The notes below the pieces were generated by a model. That model had not been told where the DNA came from. It did no database searches and worked only from the letters and a program-made list of their open reading frames with translations. A stretch of 64,000 nucleotides of DNA, from assembly GCA_019916065.1 (NCBI GenBank), contig CM034239.1, positions 39,828,419 to 39,892,418 of the forward strand. Reading direction: 5' to 3'. This stretch comes from Vitellaria paradoxa. Taxonomy: Eukaryota > Streptophyta > Magnoliopsida > Ericales > Sapotaceae. Position numbers and translations under genes: made by a program. Positions within the stretch are counted from its first letter, which is position 1. The number at the start of each line of letters is the position of its first letter. Below, piece by piece: positions 47,947 to 61,340 of the stretch.

Positions 47947-50900
47947 ATGGAAATCAAAGAGAAGATAAAATTCGCATTCACTATTGCTTGCGTCACAGCG
48001 ATCTCCGTCTTCTTCGCCATGCAGTACCGAAAGCACAGAAAGCAAAAGCAAGAGCAATCTCAGAACACTTGCTACTTGAAGACCGAACCAAAGCCTCAGA
48101 AAGCTTTCAAGCGAGTGTTGGCCGACAACTCGTACGCTCCTTTCAAGCACCTCAAGCTCGTCGACTCTTCCATCGGCGAAGGTAAACGCATTTCCTTTCG
48201 AAATCTAAGGAACCTGGCTCTGTTAGAAATTCATTTTAAACCCTAGCTGAGTTTTCCGGTTGTTTTCTGCAGAGAATTCGAGTGGTGAACATCCGTACAA
48301 GGCGGAGATCGAGACTTTGTTGAAGAATCCTCGGTTAGAATTCGAGTTTGTTGAAGGCGGAAATGTGGATACGGAATTGAGCAGTTCGCATGTTTGGATT
48401 GAAACAGAGTCGCAGCTGCGGGAACTTCTTGACGTGTTGAGTAAAGAAAGTGTCTTTGCTGTTGATACTGAACAGCATAGCTTGCGATCTTTCTTAGGCT
48501 TTACAGCTCTTTTACAAGTAACAATTTTAATTCTCTCTCGTTTTGACTTTTATTGTGTGTTTGCACGTATATCTCTTATATACACGCACTTACAGAGTAT
48601 AATTGAATAGGTATCTACTGGGAGGGAAGATTATCTGGTGGACACGATAGCTCTGCACGATGTAATGGGCATTCTTCGTCCTGTTTTTGCCAATCCTGCA
48701 ATTTGCAAGGTAGTTTGGGACTATAAGATATTGCTTTGCTAATTCAATTATTATACCTCGTTATCATTGCTGCATCTTGTGACGTCAGTGGTTCCAAAAT
48801 ATTTAAATTTTCATGACAAACCAATATAAAACTATAATGTTGCGTCCTGAATGGGAAAGCTATTCAATGAGTATAATAGTTACTGTCATTTAGACTGAGA
48901 TAAGAATGCAATGCAACAAATGCTCATTGGTGATTACTTTTGTCAGGAGTAAGTGCAAACGCTTGTAAGGCTATTAGCATTTGGTCTTCTTTGTAAGCTT
49001 CAGTGAGAACCGAATCATTGTTTCTTTCTGGGAAAATGGCAATTTTATTGGTGCAAAAAATTAATGAAAATAAAATTTTTGTGGTGTAGGTGTTTCATGG
49101 GGCTGACAATGATGTTCTTTGGCTACAAAGAGATTTCCATATTTATATCGTTAATTTATTTGATACCGCAAAGGTGAGATGTTAATGCTCAGTTATGCTT
49201 GTTGTTTCCTCATACATCTGGATGATATGAGTTATTTGGAGTTCTATCTGATAAATTTTCTTGTAAGAATGGGGGAATAGAGAGGGAAGGTCCTGGAAGG
49301 GAGATGCTTCCTTCTATATGTTTTAAACTGGAACTCACTAACCGTCGAGTATTATGACTGTGTGGCATGACATTTGATTTGGCTGTTATTATATTGCAGG
49401 CTTGTGAGGTGTTATCAAAGCCCCAGAAATCATTAGCATACTTGCTTGAGACATACTGTGGTGTTGCCACAAACAAACAGTTACAGGTTGGACTTGGGCT
49501 TGCTTTTATGGAGCATTCTGTTATCTGCTTCCAATGAATGTCTAATGTGTCATTATGCATCTGCGGCGTTGTGCATGTGAAAAGAAAAATAAACTTGTAA
49601 TAGAGAAGAAAAAAATGTGCACAAAAGAGGAAAATAAATTTATCCAAAGCATAGAACAAAAATCATCTAACAGAAGCATAGAACCTAATTTGGGTACCAA
49701 GTTAAGGAAACTGATAAACATAATTCTGTTCCCATCTTAGGCTCTTTCACTGGTGATGAATGAGAATCTTACACTTGAATGCTCAAGGCCTGTAAATGAC
49801 ACTGCTTTTTAAATCACTACTTATTATTTATTTATTCTCTCTTGGAATTGTAGCGTGAGGACTGGAGACAACGTCCACTGCCAGTGGAAATGGTGCAATA
49901 TGCTCGGACAGACGCCCATTTTTTGTTGTATATTGCACATTGTCTTGCTTCTGAGCTAATACAACACGACAGTGGTATGTCCTTTGTTTCATGTCTATAT
50001 TTCTAGTACAGAATTTCTATTATTATTTTCTATGCAATCCAATTGGGATATCAAGTGAAAGAAACCAAAAACGGGGGGAAAAAGATGAGAAAAGTCATGT
50101 CAAGTTACCAAGTACCATGTATCATTAAATATGCATTGTTTAAAGTTATTTTTAGTCAATAGATCTGTTTACCCCTTGTTTCACAAACTTTAAGATGAGA
50201 AATTCGTGGTTTGACATAGAAAATATGAAAGGAAAAACCTGTATAAATGAATTACCCAGATGTGCAAAAACATTCATTTTATATCACTGAATAGGCATAA
50301 AAGAACGATTTTAAATTAATAAAGCATATCAAGCAATATAGCCTAGTTTCTAAGTACTTTTGATGTTTGTACCATGCGATCAAACCATCTGGGTTTGGCG
50401 GTTGAGGATGGGATTGTGTGGGAATGCGCAGGAGGGTTGGGGTGGTTGGACCTTGGTGGGGTTATGGAATGGGAATTGCTAACCCGCCATTGGGTAATCT
50501 GTGACCGCTGAGGGAAAAAAACTGTTAGTGTGGTGTGCTGATTCATTTTGCATTCCAAATTTAATTTTCCTCCGTAGTCTCTACAGGTTATTTCAGGTAA
50601 AGTTGTAACAGATAAATAATGTCAAGCTTCTAATTATTCAGCAGGGAATTAAGTTGCTTGATTGATAATAATTCATACTGGTCCACCAAAAAATCTGTAT
50701 TATTTCTCTAATACTAGGTGATGTTGAAACCATCTGCTTTCGAACTTCAAGAATATTTGAACATTCACCACAGAAACTCATTACTTAATCAAATAAATAG
50801 CATGTATGCTATTGTTATGAATTTTTGACTCATGTATTTTATTTCTTTAAATCAAGAAAGAGGTCATGATTTCAGTTTGTCCTCCCTGTGTCATCTTAGG

Positions 50901-53900
50901 GATTTATCTTCATAATTAAGAAGTATATTATTGACATTGGACTGCAACTGGCTGGAGGCCAATCAGTTGCTCAAAAAGAGCCCCGTGTCTTGTTAGCAAA
51001 ATGTGTTGTAAGAATTTCATCTAGTGTGCAGCAACTAACTTACCACTAGCAATATCAGTGGGTGTTTGTGCATGTGGAACTTTTAAATAACAACAATAAA
51101 CATGTTCACCTAGGATTTAATGGGTAACGTGTTGTTCTTCCTATTGCGAATTTGGAAGAATAATGATAGTTATAAAAGAAAAAAACAAATATATTAAGAA
51201 AATAATTTTATTCTATAGATATCAATATATTCTTATACATGAACAAAACAACTAAATCATGAAAAATTACTAAAAGCTAAATAGAAAGAACCACTAGAAG
51301 CAAAATAGTAGGAATGTAAAATGGGATATCTGTGAAAATTGCCCTACCTGTTACCAAACCCGTTTAAATATCCTCTACCTGTTTTCGTCCCAAACTTGTC
51401 ATGTCCCAAACCCACTAAACCCGTCTCATCTCATCCTACCCGATTAAGTATGAGCCGTGATAAATTATGTAGGCTACTGGCCAAATCCGTCTAACTTGTT
51501 AATTAACCAATAAGAAAATAAAAATAATTGAAAATAATCCGAATACCCAAGAGACTAACAAACTTGGAACACAACCGGATAGCCAAAACAAATCAACAAC
51601 ATAATCAACCCAAAAAGAGAACTGTGAAGCAATAAAAGGAGATGGGGAGGGGACAATTGGAAATCAAAAGTGACAAAAGTCGCTGACTCACTATTGAGTG
51701 GGGAGGTGATACATGAAAAAGTCATTGGCTTTATAATTTTTTATGTCAGGATTAAAATTTTTTTTAAATATATATAATTCAATATATTATATATTTGGGT
51801 ATTTAACAGATATGTAATGAGTACCGCATATCAGCTACGCAATTAGCATAAACGGGTACACTGCATACTAATTCCAAACCCACACATGTATTTAATTTTA
51901 ATCACAAACTCGTCCTAATCCTATTAGAGTACTTTCTAACAAGTTTGGACAGGTTGGATATCCTCACATGCCATCCCATTGACATCCTTACTGAACAGTT
52001 CTTGCAGAAGAAACAATGAAACCTCTTGGTATAAAGGCTTTATTTTTCAAAATGATACTGAAATGCATGGTTGTGTTAGCTTTGAGAAGCTTCTCTACGA
52101 AAGAAAGATCAACTCAACATAAATTAGCCTTTCCCAATTAAATGGGATTGGCTACATGAATCTTTCTTCATTTGTTTGGTTAATTGCCATTTTCTCATTT
52201 ACACCACACCAAGCCCTGTCATTCCTCATTACTTTTACCCACGTTAGTTTTGATCTCCTCTGCTCTCTCTTATTACCAACAACTTAGATGCTTTTCTTTT
52301 TTTTTTTTTTGGGTAAGCAACAACTTAGATGTTATCGCTCCTAATTGGCGCATTTTATTGTGGCTACTTCATTTTATTAGCATTTATATTTTTTTGGTTG
52401 CCTATTCTTGAACTGTATATCATAGCAGATATAATATTGCAGTTCTAACTGTTATCTTATAAAACTTCTCTTTTAACCTTGAGGGCATACGATGATCACG
52501 TAAAACATTGGATGCATTCTTCAACTTAATACAGCCCACTTTAATTCTTTGTGCAACATTCCCAACAATATATCCCTTCACTTATATTATAGACCCTAAG
52601 TATCAAAATTATACACTCTTAGGTATTTCTTAACCTTGAATACCAACCATTCATTCATTTATATTTTGGTTACTATTAAATTTTTGTTCCATATATTCAA
52701 TTTTAGTTCTGCTTTTCCTAAACTTTCATAATTCTAACTCTTCTCCACATAATTCCAACTTGGCATTTATTCCACCATTTGTTTCATGCTAAAAGTCTAT
52801 TATCGGCAAACAACGTATAATGTGGCATCTTTTCTTATATATATGTAGTCAATTTATCCTTAAAAGAAATGACTTATTGCAGGACATTAATGGAGATCTG
52901 CAGTGTCTTCAATAACTGATCTCATTAAAAGGCCATGGCTCCACTGTACATGACTTCTATCATCTTAATATACCTATATGTGACATCCTTCTTTCTCAAT
53001 GCCCACCAAATCAAATCTTTAACTACGCTATCGTAAGTTTGCTCTAAATGTATAAAAATCATCTGCATACCTTTCTTATTTTCTCTATATTGCTAAATTA
53101 TTTCCGTAGTTGATCTCGTGACATAAATTAAAACTAATTTTCTGATATAATTGTAATTATCCGATATAATTGTTTCAAGTCTTAGCAATGTTAACTTTAT
53201 TTTTGTAAATTTGTAGTAAAATATTTTTCTCTACTCATTCCGCATTTTTTCGATTGATATGATTTTATTAAATAGTTTAGTTAACCAAAATATTCTTACA
53301 TCACCTAAACACTTCCATACCTCGATTGGAATATCATATGACCCTGCAGATTTCTTTCTTTAGAACTTCAACACATACTAAACTTCAGATGCTCTAATTT
53401 TATGAAAGAATCTATTTCTCAAAAAATTTTGTACTACTACCATTTAGTTCCAAACATATATTTCCTATTTGATTTTCATTCAATAAAAGGTAATCTAGTG
53501 CACGAGACTCCTACAATACAGGATTTCAGATGTACACCTCCTCTCTTTTATGAAAATAATTCGTCTACCTCTCTTTTATTTCTTCACCTTGCACTGGCAA
53601 TTGTGTGTCTTTTTTTTTATTTTTAATGCATTTTATATGCTGGTTTTTATTTCTCTTAATTTAGCAAGTTTATATATGTTTTTTTCCCCATTTTCTTGTT
53701 CCTAATTTATCGGAAAGTCCATCATAAGTTCTAAATTCAGCATCTCTAAGTTTCTAACCACTTATTTTTCAGTTTTTTTCATAACTTGTCTCTCAAGATT
53801 TTTGTTCATTGTTACACTTTTGCCACATTTTATAGCATTCACACTTTCTTTTTTTGTAGTACTTTGTATGGCATCATCTTAACACCACAATCCTTACCTA

Positions 53901-56900
53901 GAAGATCGTTCCCTCTTAACTCTACTAGAATTTCTTTTTCTATCTGTTCATTAGATGTGCTTACTTTGTCCCACATCATATTTGTTTCATTATCTAAATT
54001 CTAGCTAACTTCATTTTTTATTTTATCTTTGAACATTTAAAAATTTTCTCTGTATAGATTCCACTATCTAATTCTAAGATTTCTAACGAGTTTCGTTTTA
54101 TTAAGTTGGTTCTGAAGTTTAAGGTCGGATACCATTAGTCTATGTTGTGATGTTAAACTATCACATGGTAAGAACTTTTACATGTTAACTTATCTGCTCT
54201 TCTAGTTAGAGAAAAGTTGATTTGGCTTGTATTTGATCCATTTTTATAAGTTGTTGAATGTTCCTCTCTTATTCTAAAGTAAGTATTTATGATTGTTAGG
54301 TCATCGGCTGCGGCAAAGTCTTAGATAGCTGCTTCTCCCTTGTTACCACCAAAACCATATCCACCATGTACCATGTCATTGCCCGCAAATCTTTCCTTAC
54401 ATGACTGTTAAAATCTCATCCCACAAATAATTGTTCTTGTTGAAATATTCCTTGAGTCAACTTGTCCATGTTCTCCCAAATTGTGCTTTAATGTGTTCAT
54501 CTAGTCCAACTTTTGACTGACAAAGCACTAATTGTATTAATTATATTCTTTCCTGTAATGAATTTAACTAAAATTATTTTATCGCATTTTCCTATAACAG
54601 TTACAATGTCCTGTTTTGGGCCTTTCTCTACTGCTTTGCCTATGCCATTTCTGTGTTACCGCTATGGTATAGCTTATAACCACTATTTTCTAATTCTTTT
54701 GCTTTTGCTCCTACCTATTTGGTTTACTGTAAGCAAGCTAAGTTTATTCTTCTCCTAATCTTCATCCCTTCACTGGTGACTATTCTTTGCAACAAAAATC
54801 AAACATATAAATAAATAAACCAACAAACTGGAAATAATGGTTTTTATGCATTACTTGGTCTACTAACTGGCATTGGCAATGAAAGACAAAAGATCCTTAA
54901 GGTTATTTGCAAAAGTTTTAGGATAATAAGTAGGTTTGCTAAGGCTGTCACAATACTTGCAATCTTGCTGCTAAGATGTATTCCTAGAGTTGACGTAACT
55001 TTTAAAAAAAAAAAAAAAAGAAAAAAAGAAAAAAAAAGAGAGCAAGGAAGAAGATAGGCTCCAGACGTAATGTCTGTTGTATGGCCTTTCAATTTAGTAT
55101 TTTTATGATCTTAATGGCGTCAAAATTCTAAAGATGTTAGTTTATCAGAAAATTCAGCATGTCTCGATGACAAATTCCATTTTGTTCTCGAGGCCAGCCG
55201 GCGTTCAAATGCAATTTGTCTCCAGCTTTTCTCCAAAGAGATTGAAGCTACTCCAGGAGAGTCTGCTGCGTCATCAATTATTTCTCGTAATCTGAACGGT
55301 CAAGGAAATCTTTCACCACACTTTTGTAACAGTCAGGTGTGACTTCTAATATTGTGTGTCAATAGAAGTTAGTTTTTGTAGATGTGTATAATCTCTCAGT
55401 GAATTTTCATTCAGTTTCAGGATCTTGTGAGACGATTGTGCACTTGGAGAGATTTAATGGTTTGTTTTATCCTGGCCCTTTCTCTAGCATTCCTTGATTC
55501 TTGGTTAAGATTAGCTCTTTATGCAAATGTATTCAGGATGTCTATATTGGCTGATTAGTGCTTCCTGTTCCTTTTCTTTCTTTTTACTTTTTGGAGGGGG
55601 ATGGTAGGTTTTGCGAATTTATTTATGTACATTGGGCTCATTTTTCTTTTTGTTTATGTTAATTCCATTTCAGGCACGCGTGCATGATGAGAGCTTGAGA
55701 TATGTATTATCTGATCACGCAATTGGTGCTCTTGCCCATAAAGTTCCCACCTCTGAAACAGAAATTTATGACATCATATCCCAAGCTGATCTAAATGCTG
55801 ATTCTTCAAATCTTATTTCTTCCCTCCAATCTCCATCAGCTGTTGTTTGGAGCCATTTGGACGACTTAGATTATCTGTTCCAAGATGAGATAATCAACCT
55901 GGAAGATTTTTTCCAACTGATTCTTCAAAAGCATTTGGGTCCAAGTGGGAGTTGCCCTTTGTCTGTTTATAATTATGCTCTGTTGTCTAGAACTAACCTT
56001 AAACTAGCAAATAGATTGGTTGCCAAGCAAAATGGAATTAGAAATGCAAAACAAGTTGGTAAGAAGGCATCGCGACAATTATTTGTTCAAAAATTTTCCT
56101 GCAAATCTCCAGTTTATCATAACTGCAGAATATATGCAAATGATGGACGATTACTATGTTATTGCGATCGCAGAAAGCTTGAGTGGTTAGTGGGATACTC
56201 CTTTGCTTTCTGTTAAAGTTAAATATGTGTACATACCTGCATAAAACTATACATGTGTATGTAGGTATATCTCAATTTAGTTTTGTATGCATTGGGGGTA
56301 GAATCGAGCCGAGCCAAGCCGAGCTTTAACTTGCTCCAGCTCGGCTCGAGCTTTTTATACTGAGCTCGAGCTCAATTCGAGCTTTTCTATAGGCTCGAGA
56401 GCTCGGCTCAACAAAGAAAATTTTAGGCTCGAGCTCGGCTCGCGAATAGCTCGATTAAATCAAAATGATGTCATTTTGGTTTAAAAAATAATAAATAAAA
56501 TATTTAAAAAATGTAACAAAAATATTATTAAAAATATATATATTATTTTAATGAGCCTGTTCGCAAGCTTTTGAGCCGAGCTTTTGTAGGCTCGAGCTCA
56601 AATCCAAAACGAGCCATAAATCAAGCTCAGTTCGAGCTCGCTTTACTCACGAACTGAGCTTGAGTAGCTCGCGAGCAGCTCGATTCGTTTTCACCTCTAG
56701 TATGCATGTGTACTTTATTAATACAAACTTGCGTTTGTTTATATTTATAAACACACAGGTGAGCAATTGAACTTTGAATTTGTTGAGTCTGAATTGATTT
56801 AAATAGAGACCTACCTCCTGCAGGTATCTTCATAGAGATCTAGCAAAACTTGTTGAGGAGAACCCTCCTGCCATTATGCTTCTGTTTGAACCCAAAGGTC

Positions 56901-59900
56901 GTCCGGAAGACGAGGGCAATGACTTCTACATCCAGAGTAAGAAAAATATATGTGTTAGCTGTGGTGAAGGAAGTCACTATATACGCTACCGAATAATTCC
57001 ATCATGTTACAGAATGCACTTTCCAGAGCATTTGAAAAGCCATCGTTCTCATGATATTGTCTTACTTTGTGTGGACTGTCATGAAATTGCTCATGCATCT
57101 GCTGAGAAGTATAAGAAACAGATTGCTGCAGAATTTGGGATACCACTTTTCATTCGTAAAGTAGTAGATTCTGGGCAAGCCCAAGTTTCATCTGGGTCAT
57201 CTGCATCTTTTGAGGAGGCAGGTGTGTCCCCTCTACAGTTGCGGACAGCAGCCATGGCTCTTTTACGCCATGGCCCTAGAATGCCGCCTGAACGTCACGA
57301 GGAATTGATGCAGGTTTGAAAAGATATTATGGTTAACTCACCTTCATTGCTAGAAAATAAGCAGGACTAACTATCATATTGTACTTTGCATATCAGAATA
57401 CAGACCTCATAAAAAATTGTAGCCGTTGGACCTAGCAGGTATATATTTTGATTGTTAGCCTATTATTAAAAAGTATATTATGGTTACAATTACCCACATG
57501 AGTTGTGTCTTCATGGTAATTAAGATCATTTACTTGATACTTATCAGATCACTTTTTTTCTTTCATCCTATACTTCTTTTCCATTGCCTTCTCTATAATT
57601 GGTTTTATGGCATAAGTTTCCCCCTTTTCTAGGTTTCTCTTTGTATGGAAAGTAATAGAGCAAACAGTTGGTCATTGCATTGTTTTTCTATTTGTTGACA
57701 CTGGTTTGTGTTTGGATTTTGGTTTTGTTCTGCTAAACAATCTTGAGTCTTGTGTAATTCGTTGTGGTGCAAGATGAAAGCAAAACTATCTCCAATTATT
57801 TTGTGTATGCATTTGTTATTATGACACTCATTGGCTGACAACAAATGGGAACTTGGGAGTAATAATGGCTTGATGATAGTTGCCAATTACTGATATTCTT
57901 TTCCGTTTGTTGAAAGGAACTAAACTGATTACAGTGACAGATCTCAGTCACTTAATGGAGCACGAATGAAAATGTCCTCTATCTATTCTGGGAGGAACTA
58001 TAGTAAGAATGCTGGATGCTTAGCATAATTAATATGTATATATTAATCTACAGTATTCCCCTCTCCCAGAAAAAAAAAATAATAATAATAAAATAAAATA
58101 AGGGAAATCCAATATGCAAGTACAGTTTTTATTTCCTTCCAATAGTATTCAAAGAAACTAACTTGTATTGTGAGCTCTTCAAAAGTGAATCAAAATGATA
58201 TTTTTACCCATTGCAAACCTGGAAGGTAGTGGCTGCGACCTGGGGGTACCAACCTTCCTCAAAAAAGTTATATTTTTTACCTTATAATTTCCATTGACTA
58301 CATGTTGCAACATTTTTATTTAGTATGTTTTTTGTGAATTTGTATTTAGTAAACTTTTGGGAAATTATCTTAAGTTGATGTTATTTATGTTACTTTGCAG
58401 GTTGTCATGAAGTATTATGGGGGACGGGAAATAACAGAGGAGGACTTGGAGAGAGCTTTACTAGTTGGACTGAGTCCTCATGAGAGAAGGCGGTTTGAGA
58501 AAAAGAGGAGATCAGCATTCAAAAAATGTACAAGTATTGTTCAGGAAGACCAGGAGACTCATAGTGGCATTACAATGTCTGCTACTGTAAATACGGAAAA
58601 CCTTGCTAATGGTTCTTATGCTATTACAGGAAAAACAAGTAGCAAAGAAGACATTAATCTCTCTTTATGTCCTGATTTAGATATTAATGTGGAAATCTTG
58701 GCTGCTGATAAAAAGGATATAAACTCTGATGAGAGTGGAGTTTGTGAGACAAAATCTGTCCCCAATGATGAAAATAGAAGTCCATCAATTGGGATGGTGA
58801 ATTCATCGCCTGAACATAATTCAAAGCTCTCTCTACTGGGACATGGACCGCATGGAAAACAAGTTGTGGAACATCTACTAAAAGAATATGGGGAAGATGG
58901 GATTTGTCAATTCTGCCAGAGGTGGAGACAAGTATTCGTTGAAGCTCTTCATCCTCAGTTTTTACCTGCTGGTTGGGATGTAAAGCACAGGTATGGTGCT
59001 CTGCTTAATTTTTCTTCGATATCCTTTTCCATTCTTTATGTGTTATCGGTAGTTATTACCTTAGTATCAAGTCAGATAATAAGCACCTAGAAGAAGAGAG
59101 AAGAGCAGTCAAATGCATAAGAATGTTATGCTCCCTCGAAAGTTGTGGTCAAATTGTTCGGGTTGCAGTTGGGTTGAATGTGGAAGTGAGCTCCCAGTTT
59201 CAAATCCCATTGCTTGAACCTGTAACTTTGGATTGGCCCATATCTTGATCTTTGGGCTTAGGATTTTATGGATTTTGAAGTCATTACCAATGCACTTCAG
59301 GGAATGTTTGGAAGGCTGGTAATGGTTTTTTTTTTTTTTTTTTTTTTTTTTTTCAATTTTCATTGTTCTTCAGGGAAAGTTACTTACATCTGACTCTCCC
59401 CAGACCTTGTAATGCATGAACCTTATGCATCGGGTTGCGCCTTTTATTGCACTTCTAGAACTAATAAAGAAGTAGAAGAAGAGAAAAGAATAAACTTTAG
59501 TGTCTTCTTTGGTCTTAAAGCAATCTAACCTAAAAGAACAAAGCAAAATCTGCGGATAATTATTACAAACTTTTACCTGTTTTATTGCTTGGAAAGTTTA
59601 CATAAATAAGGAAACAGTCTTAGAAATCCCAAACCAAGAGGGCTTGATAAGTTGATAGAACTCACTATTCATCACGTAACTACGTTGTTCACCAGACAAA
59701 AAAAATGTAATATTCTATTTATCCAAATGAAGGAAATGGTGAAAGATTCATAGTCACACTACCTTGTTGTTGGTTTGTTTCATTCACCCTGTAAAATATA
59801 ATGATGGATTTTGAGGCCTTACATGTCAGATACGTAAAGAATGATGACTGAAGGTGTATTGTGACTTGTTCACTAAATAAATAAGTAATTGGGTCCAAAA

Positions 59901-60569
59901 GTTTATAATTCATCACGGAGGTTTCTTCCAACAAATATGGTTTAGGCTTTCTTTATGATTGTGGAAACTTACTTTTTGTTCATGTTCTTCTTGGGAAATG
60001 AATCTGTTAGGGTGGTTTTACAATTTTAATTGGAAAATGATATTTTTATCTATAAAATACTTTGTTCAGCATATTACTATTATCAATTCCGTATAGTGGC
60101 TTTGAGTTTCTAATGTTGCCAATTTTTCCTTTTCCTCTAACTAATTGTCCACCTTTTCCAACTTTGATTTTAGAAGTGTCACTTTTATTTATTAATTTAT
60201 TTATTTATTTATTTATGCTTTGGGTTAGAGAGGAGCTATGGAACCGGGAATGTTTGCTCTAGAAGGCTTAGATTGTTATTTTTTGCAAGGCTTAGAAGAG
60301 GATTATTCCCCACCGAAAATACTCATGCAAGTTTTAACTTCTTGATTAGGATTAGGCTCAAGGTTGTTGTCTTCAGATTTTTAGAAAAAAATATAATAAT
60401 GTCTGGTAAATGAATCTTGTGTTCGTTTGTGCCAAGGATTTGATGTTAAGACTTTTTTTTTTTTGCCAGTGGTAGAAGAGACTTTGGCGAGTTCAGCGTA
60501 TATAACCCTGCGAAGAAAGCTTCTGCTGCTGCTCAGAGTCAGCACACAGATCGAGGATCAGTTCACTGA
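47947..60569 (+). CDS. RRP6L3: RRP6-like 3 / EXD2-like 3'-5' exonuclease
   Basis: DEDD-Y exonuclease. Exons: 47947-48181, 48273-48517, 48611-48709, 49090-49173, 49400-49486, 49854-49974, 55149-55336, 55421-55459, 55674-56185, 56824-57313, 58401-58990 and 60470-60569. All are in frame, giving 929 residues. An N-terminal hydrophobic anchor (about residues 8-24) precedes the nuclease domain. Its motifs are AVDTEQHS (Asp143, Glu145), [14 protein letters not shown] (Asp201) and YARTDAHFL (Tyr266, Asp270), so the active site looks complete. An HRDC-like region follows ([20 protein letters not shown], then RYVLSD). The second half has [20 protein letters not shown] and a CxxC...CxxCH, HNH-like cluster (Cys580/583, Cys619/622). 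Known plant RRP6L3 and animal EXD2 proteins share this layout. I chose the MEIKEK start because it places the anchor at the N-terminus; an in-frame upstream ATG exists at 47725. Intron 6 is 5.2 kb and full of repeats. Confidence 0.94.
51311..51988. mobile_element. TIR element in RRP6L3 intron 6
   Basis: Left end GGAATGTAAAATGGGATA faces a right end that reads AGGATGTCAATGGGATGG on the other strand, with TA dinucleotides outside. Inside are blocks such as ccctacctgttacc and aaacccgtttaaatatcctc. It resembles the 23199-23753 element in its ends and size class. No transposase. Confidence 0.5.
52100..54600 (-). mobile_element. Degenerate RTE-type LINE, antisense in RRP6L3 intron 6
   Basis: Read on the minus strand, 52930-53071 encodes a reverse-transcriptase piece: [20 protein letters not shown], then WWALRKKDV and [12 protein letters not shown]. 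This matches the LINE motif IDLEKAYDRVPR..WWALRKKGV. Upstream on the same strand, about 54070-54175, lies an endonuclease-side trace ([15 protein letters not shown]). Downstream, 52128-52166 reads gattcatgtagccaatccca then tttaattggga, the conserved 3' tail of plant RTE elements. The order is right for one element. Stops and frameshifts are frequent, so it is dead. The 5' limit is uncertain. Confidence 0.75.
56293..56699. mobile_element. hAT-type MITE in RRP6L3 intron 9
   Basis: A perfect 8-bp duplication, GTATGCAT, flanks it (56285-56292 and 56700-56707). The ends are TGGGGGTAGAATCGA and TCGTTTTCACCTCTA, an imperfect inverted repeat. Inside, many gctcgag/gagctcg and gagccgagc units give a GC-rich palindromic composition, with an AT-rich centre. 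8-bp target duplications and this type of end are typical of hAT elements. 407 bp, no coding capacity. It lies wholly within the intron 56186-56823. Confidence 0.85.
59140..59470 (+). mobile_element. SINE-like debris in RRP6L3 intron 11
   Basis: A stretch with a weak B-box-like agtttcaaatccc (about 59197) is followed by a long T-run. Then comes ttacatctgactctccccag with accttgtaatgcatgaacct and gggttgcgcctttt, a tail that I recognise from plant SINE-like repeats (..cccagacc....gggtacgcccttttat). It is degenerate and its edges are unclear. Confidence 0.35.
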
Positions 60570-61150
60570 CCATGCAAATTTCAAATGCTGCCATTGCATC
60601 TCATTGGCATTGAATGGCTTGTTGTCTTCCAGTTTCTGATTGAGCGCGGGTAAATCTCTGGTTATAGTTCCCATTCCGTTGTACATTTTGCTTTGTTTAT
60701 TTTTTAATTCTTTCAGTCTTTTTTGGAACATGATTAATATCTGCTCTTGGTGTAACAATCAGATTGGTTCATCCCTTTGCGTATCACTTAGTTCTTTGAA
60801 CTCTGTTAAGGAAAACTGTACATAAGGGCAATTTGGTAAGTTGAATGGAATCAGTGTACAAATTTTAGAAGCACCTGCCATGTTGGAGGTCGTAAGTTTC
60901 TTCAGGTGCAACCACAGGGGCTTGTCAAATGAAATTGTCTTTTCATTAAAAAAAAAAAATTGATATCTCAAGCTATTGGTTTTAGGAAGTGGGCGATTTT
61001 CTTTTCTTTTTTTCTTTTAATTAAATGAATATTTTTTATGCTAAGAATGTCTATACAACATTTTATTTTAATTTATTTTTGGACATGTCTCTTAAACACG
61101 TGTTACAAAGAAATATAATCAAATAGGAATTCTTTGATCAGAGGGGTTGA
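60570..61150 (+). other. 3' flank of RRP6L3
   Basis: Sequence after the stop codon at 60567-60569. It probably contains the 3' untranslated region, but no poly(A) signal could be chosen with confidence. No other gene is seen. Confidence 0.5.
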
Positions 61151-61159
61151 GCTAGATCA

Positions 61160-61340
61160 AGTGGGAATGCATTTCTTCATGTTCTTCCATGCTAAAATAT
61201 ATAAATAATGTATAGCTATACAAAAATAATTCTTTTATACAATAAACATAGTGGGAATGCATTTCCTCGTGTTCTTCCATGCTAAAACATATAAACAATG
61301 TATAGCTATGCAAAAATAATTCTTTTATACAATAAGCATA
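61160..61340. repeat. Two-copy 91-bp tandem duplication
   Basis: Copies start at 61160 and 61251 with gtgggaatgcatttc and end with ataattcttttatacaataa. They differ at only a few positions, so the duplication is fairly recent. Confidence 0.92.

Noticed and set aside
49210..49659. 149-codon minus-strand open frame across RRP6L3 exon 5
   Set aside because: It is antisense to a confirmed exon and its introns and shows no conserved features.
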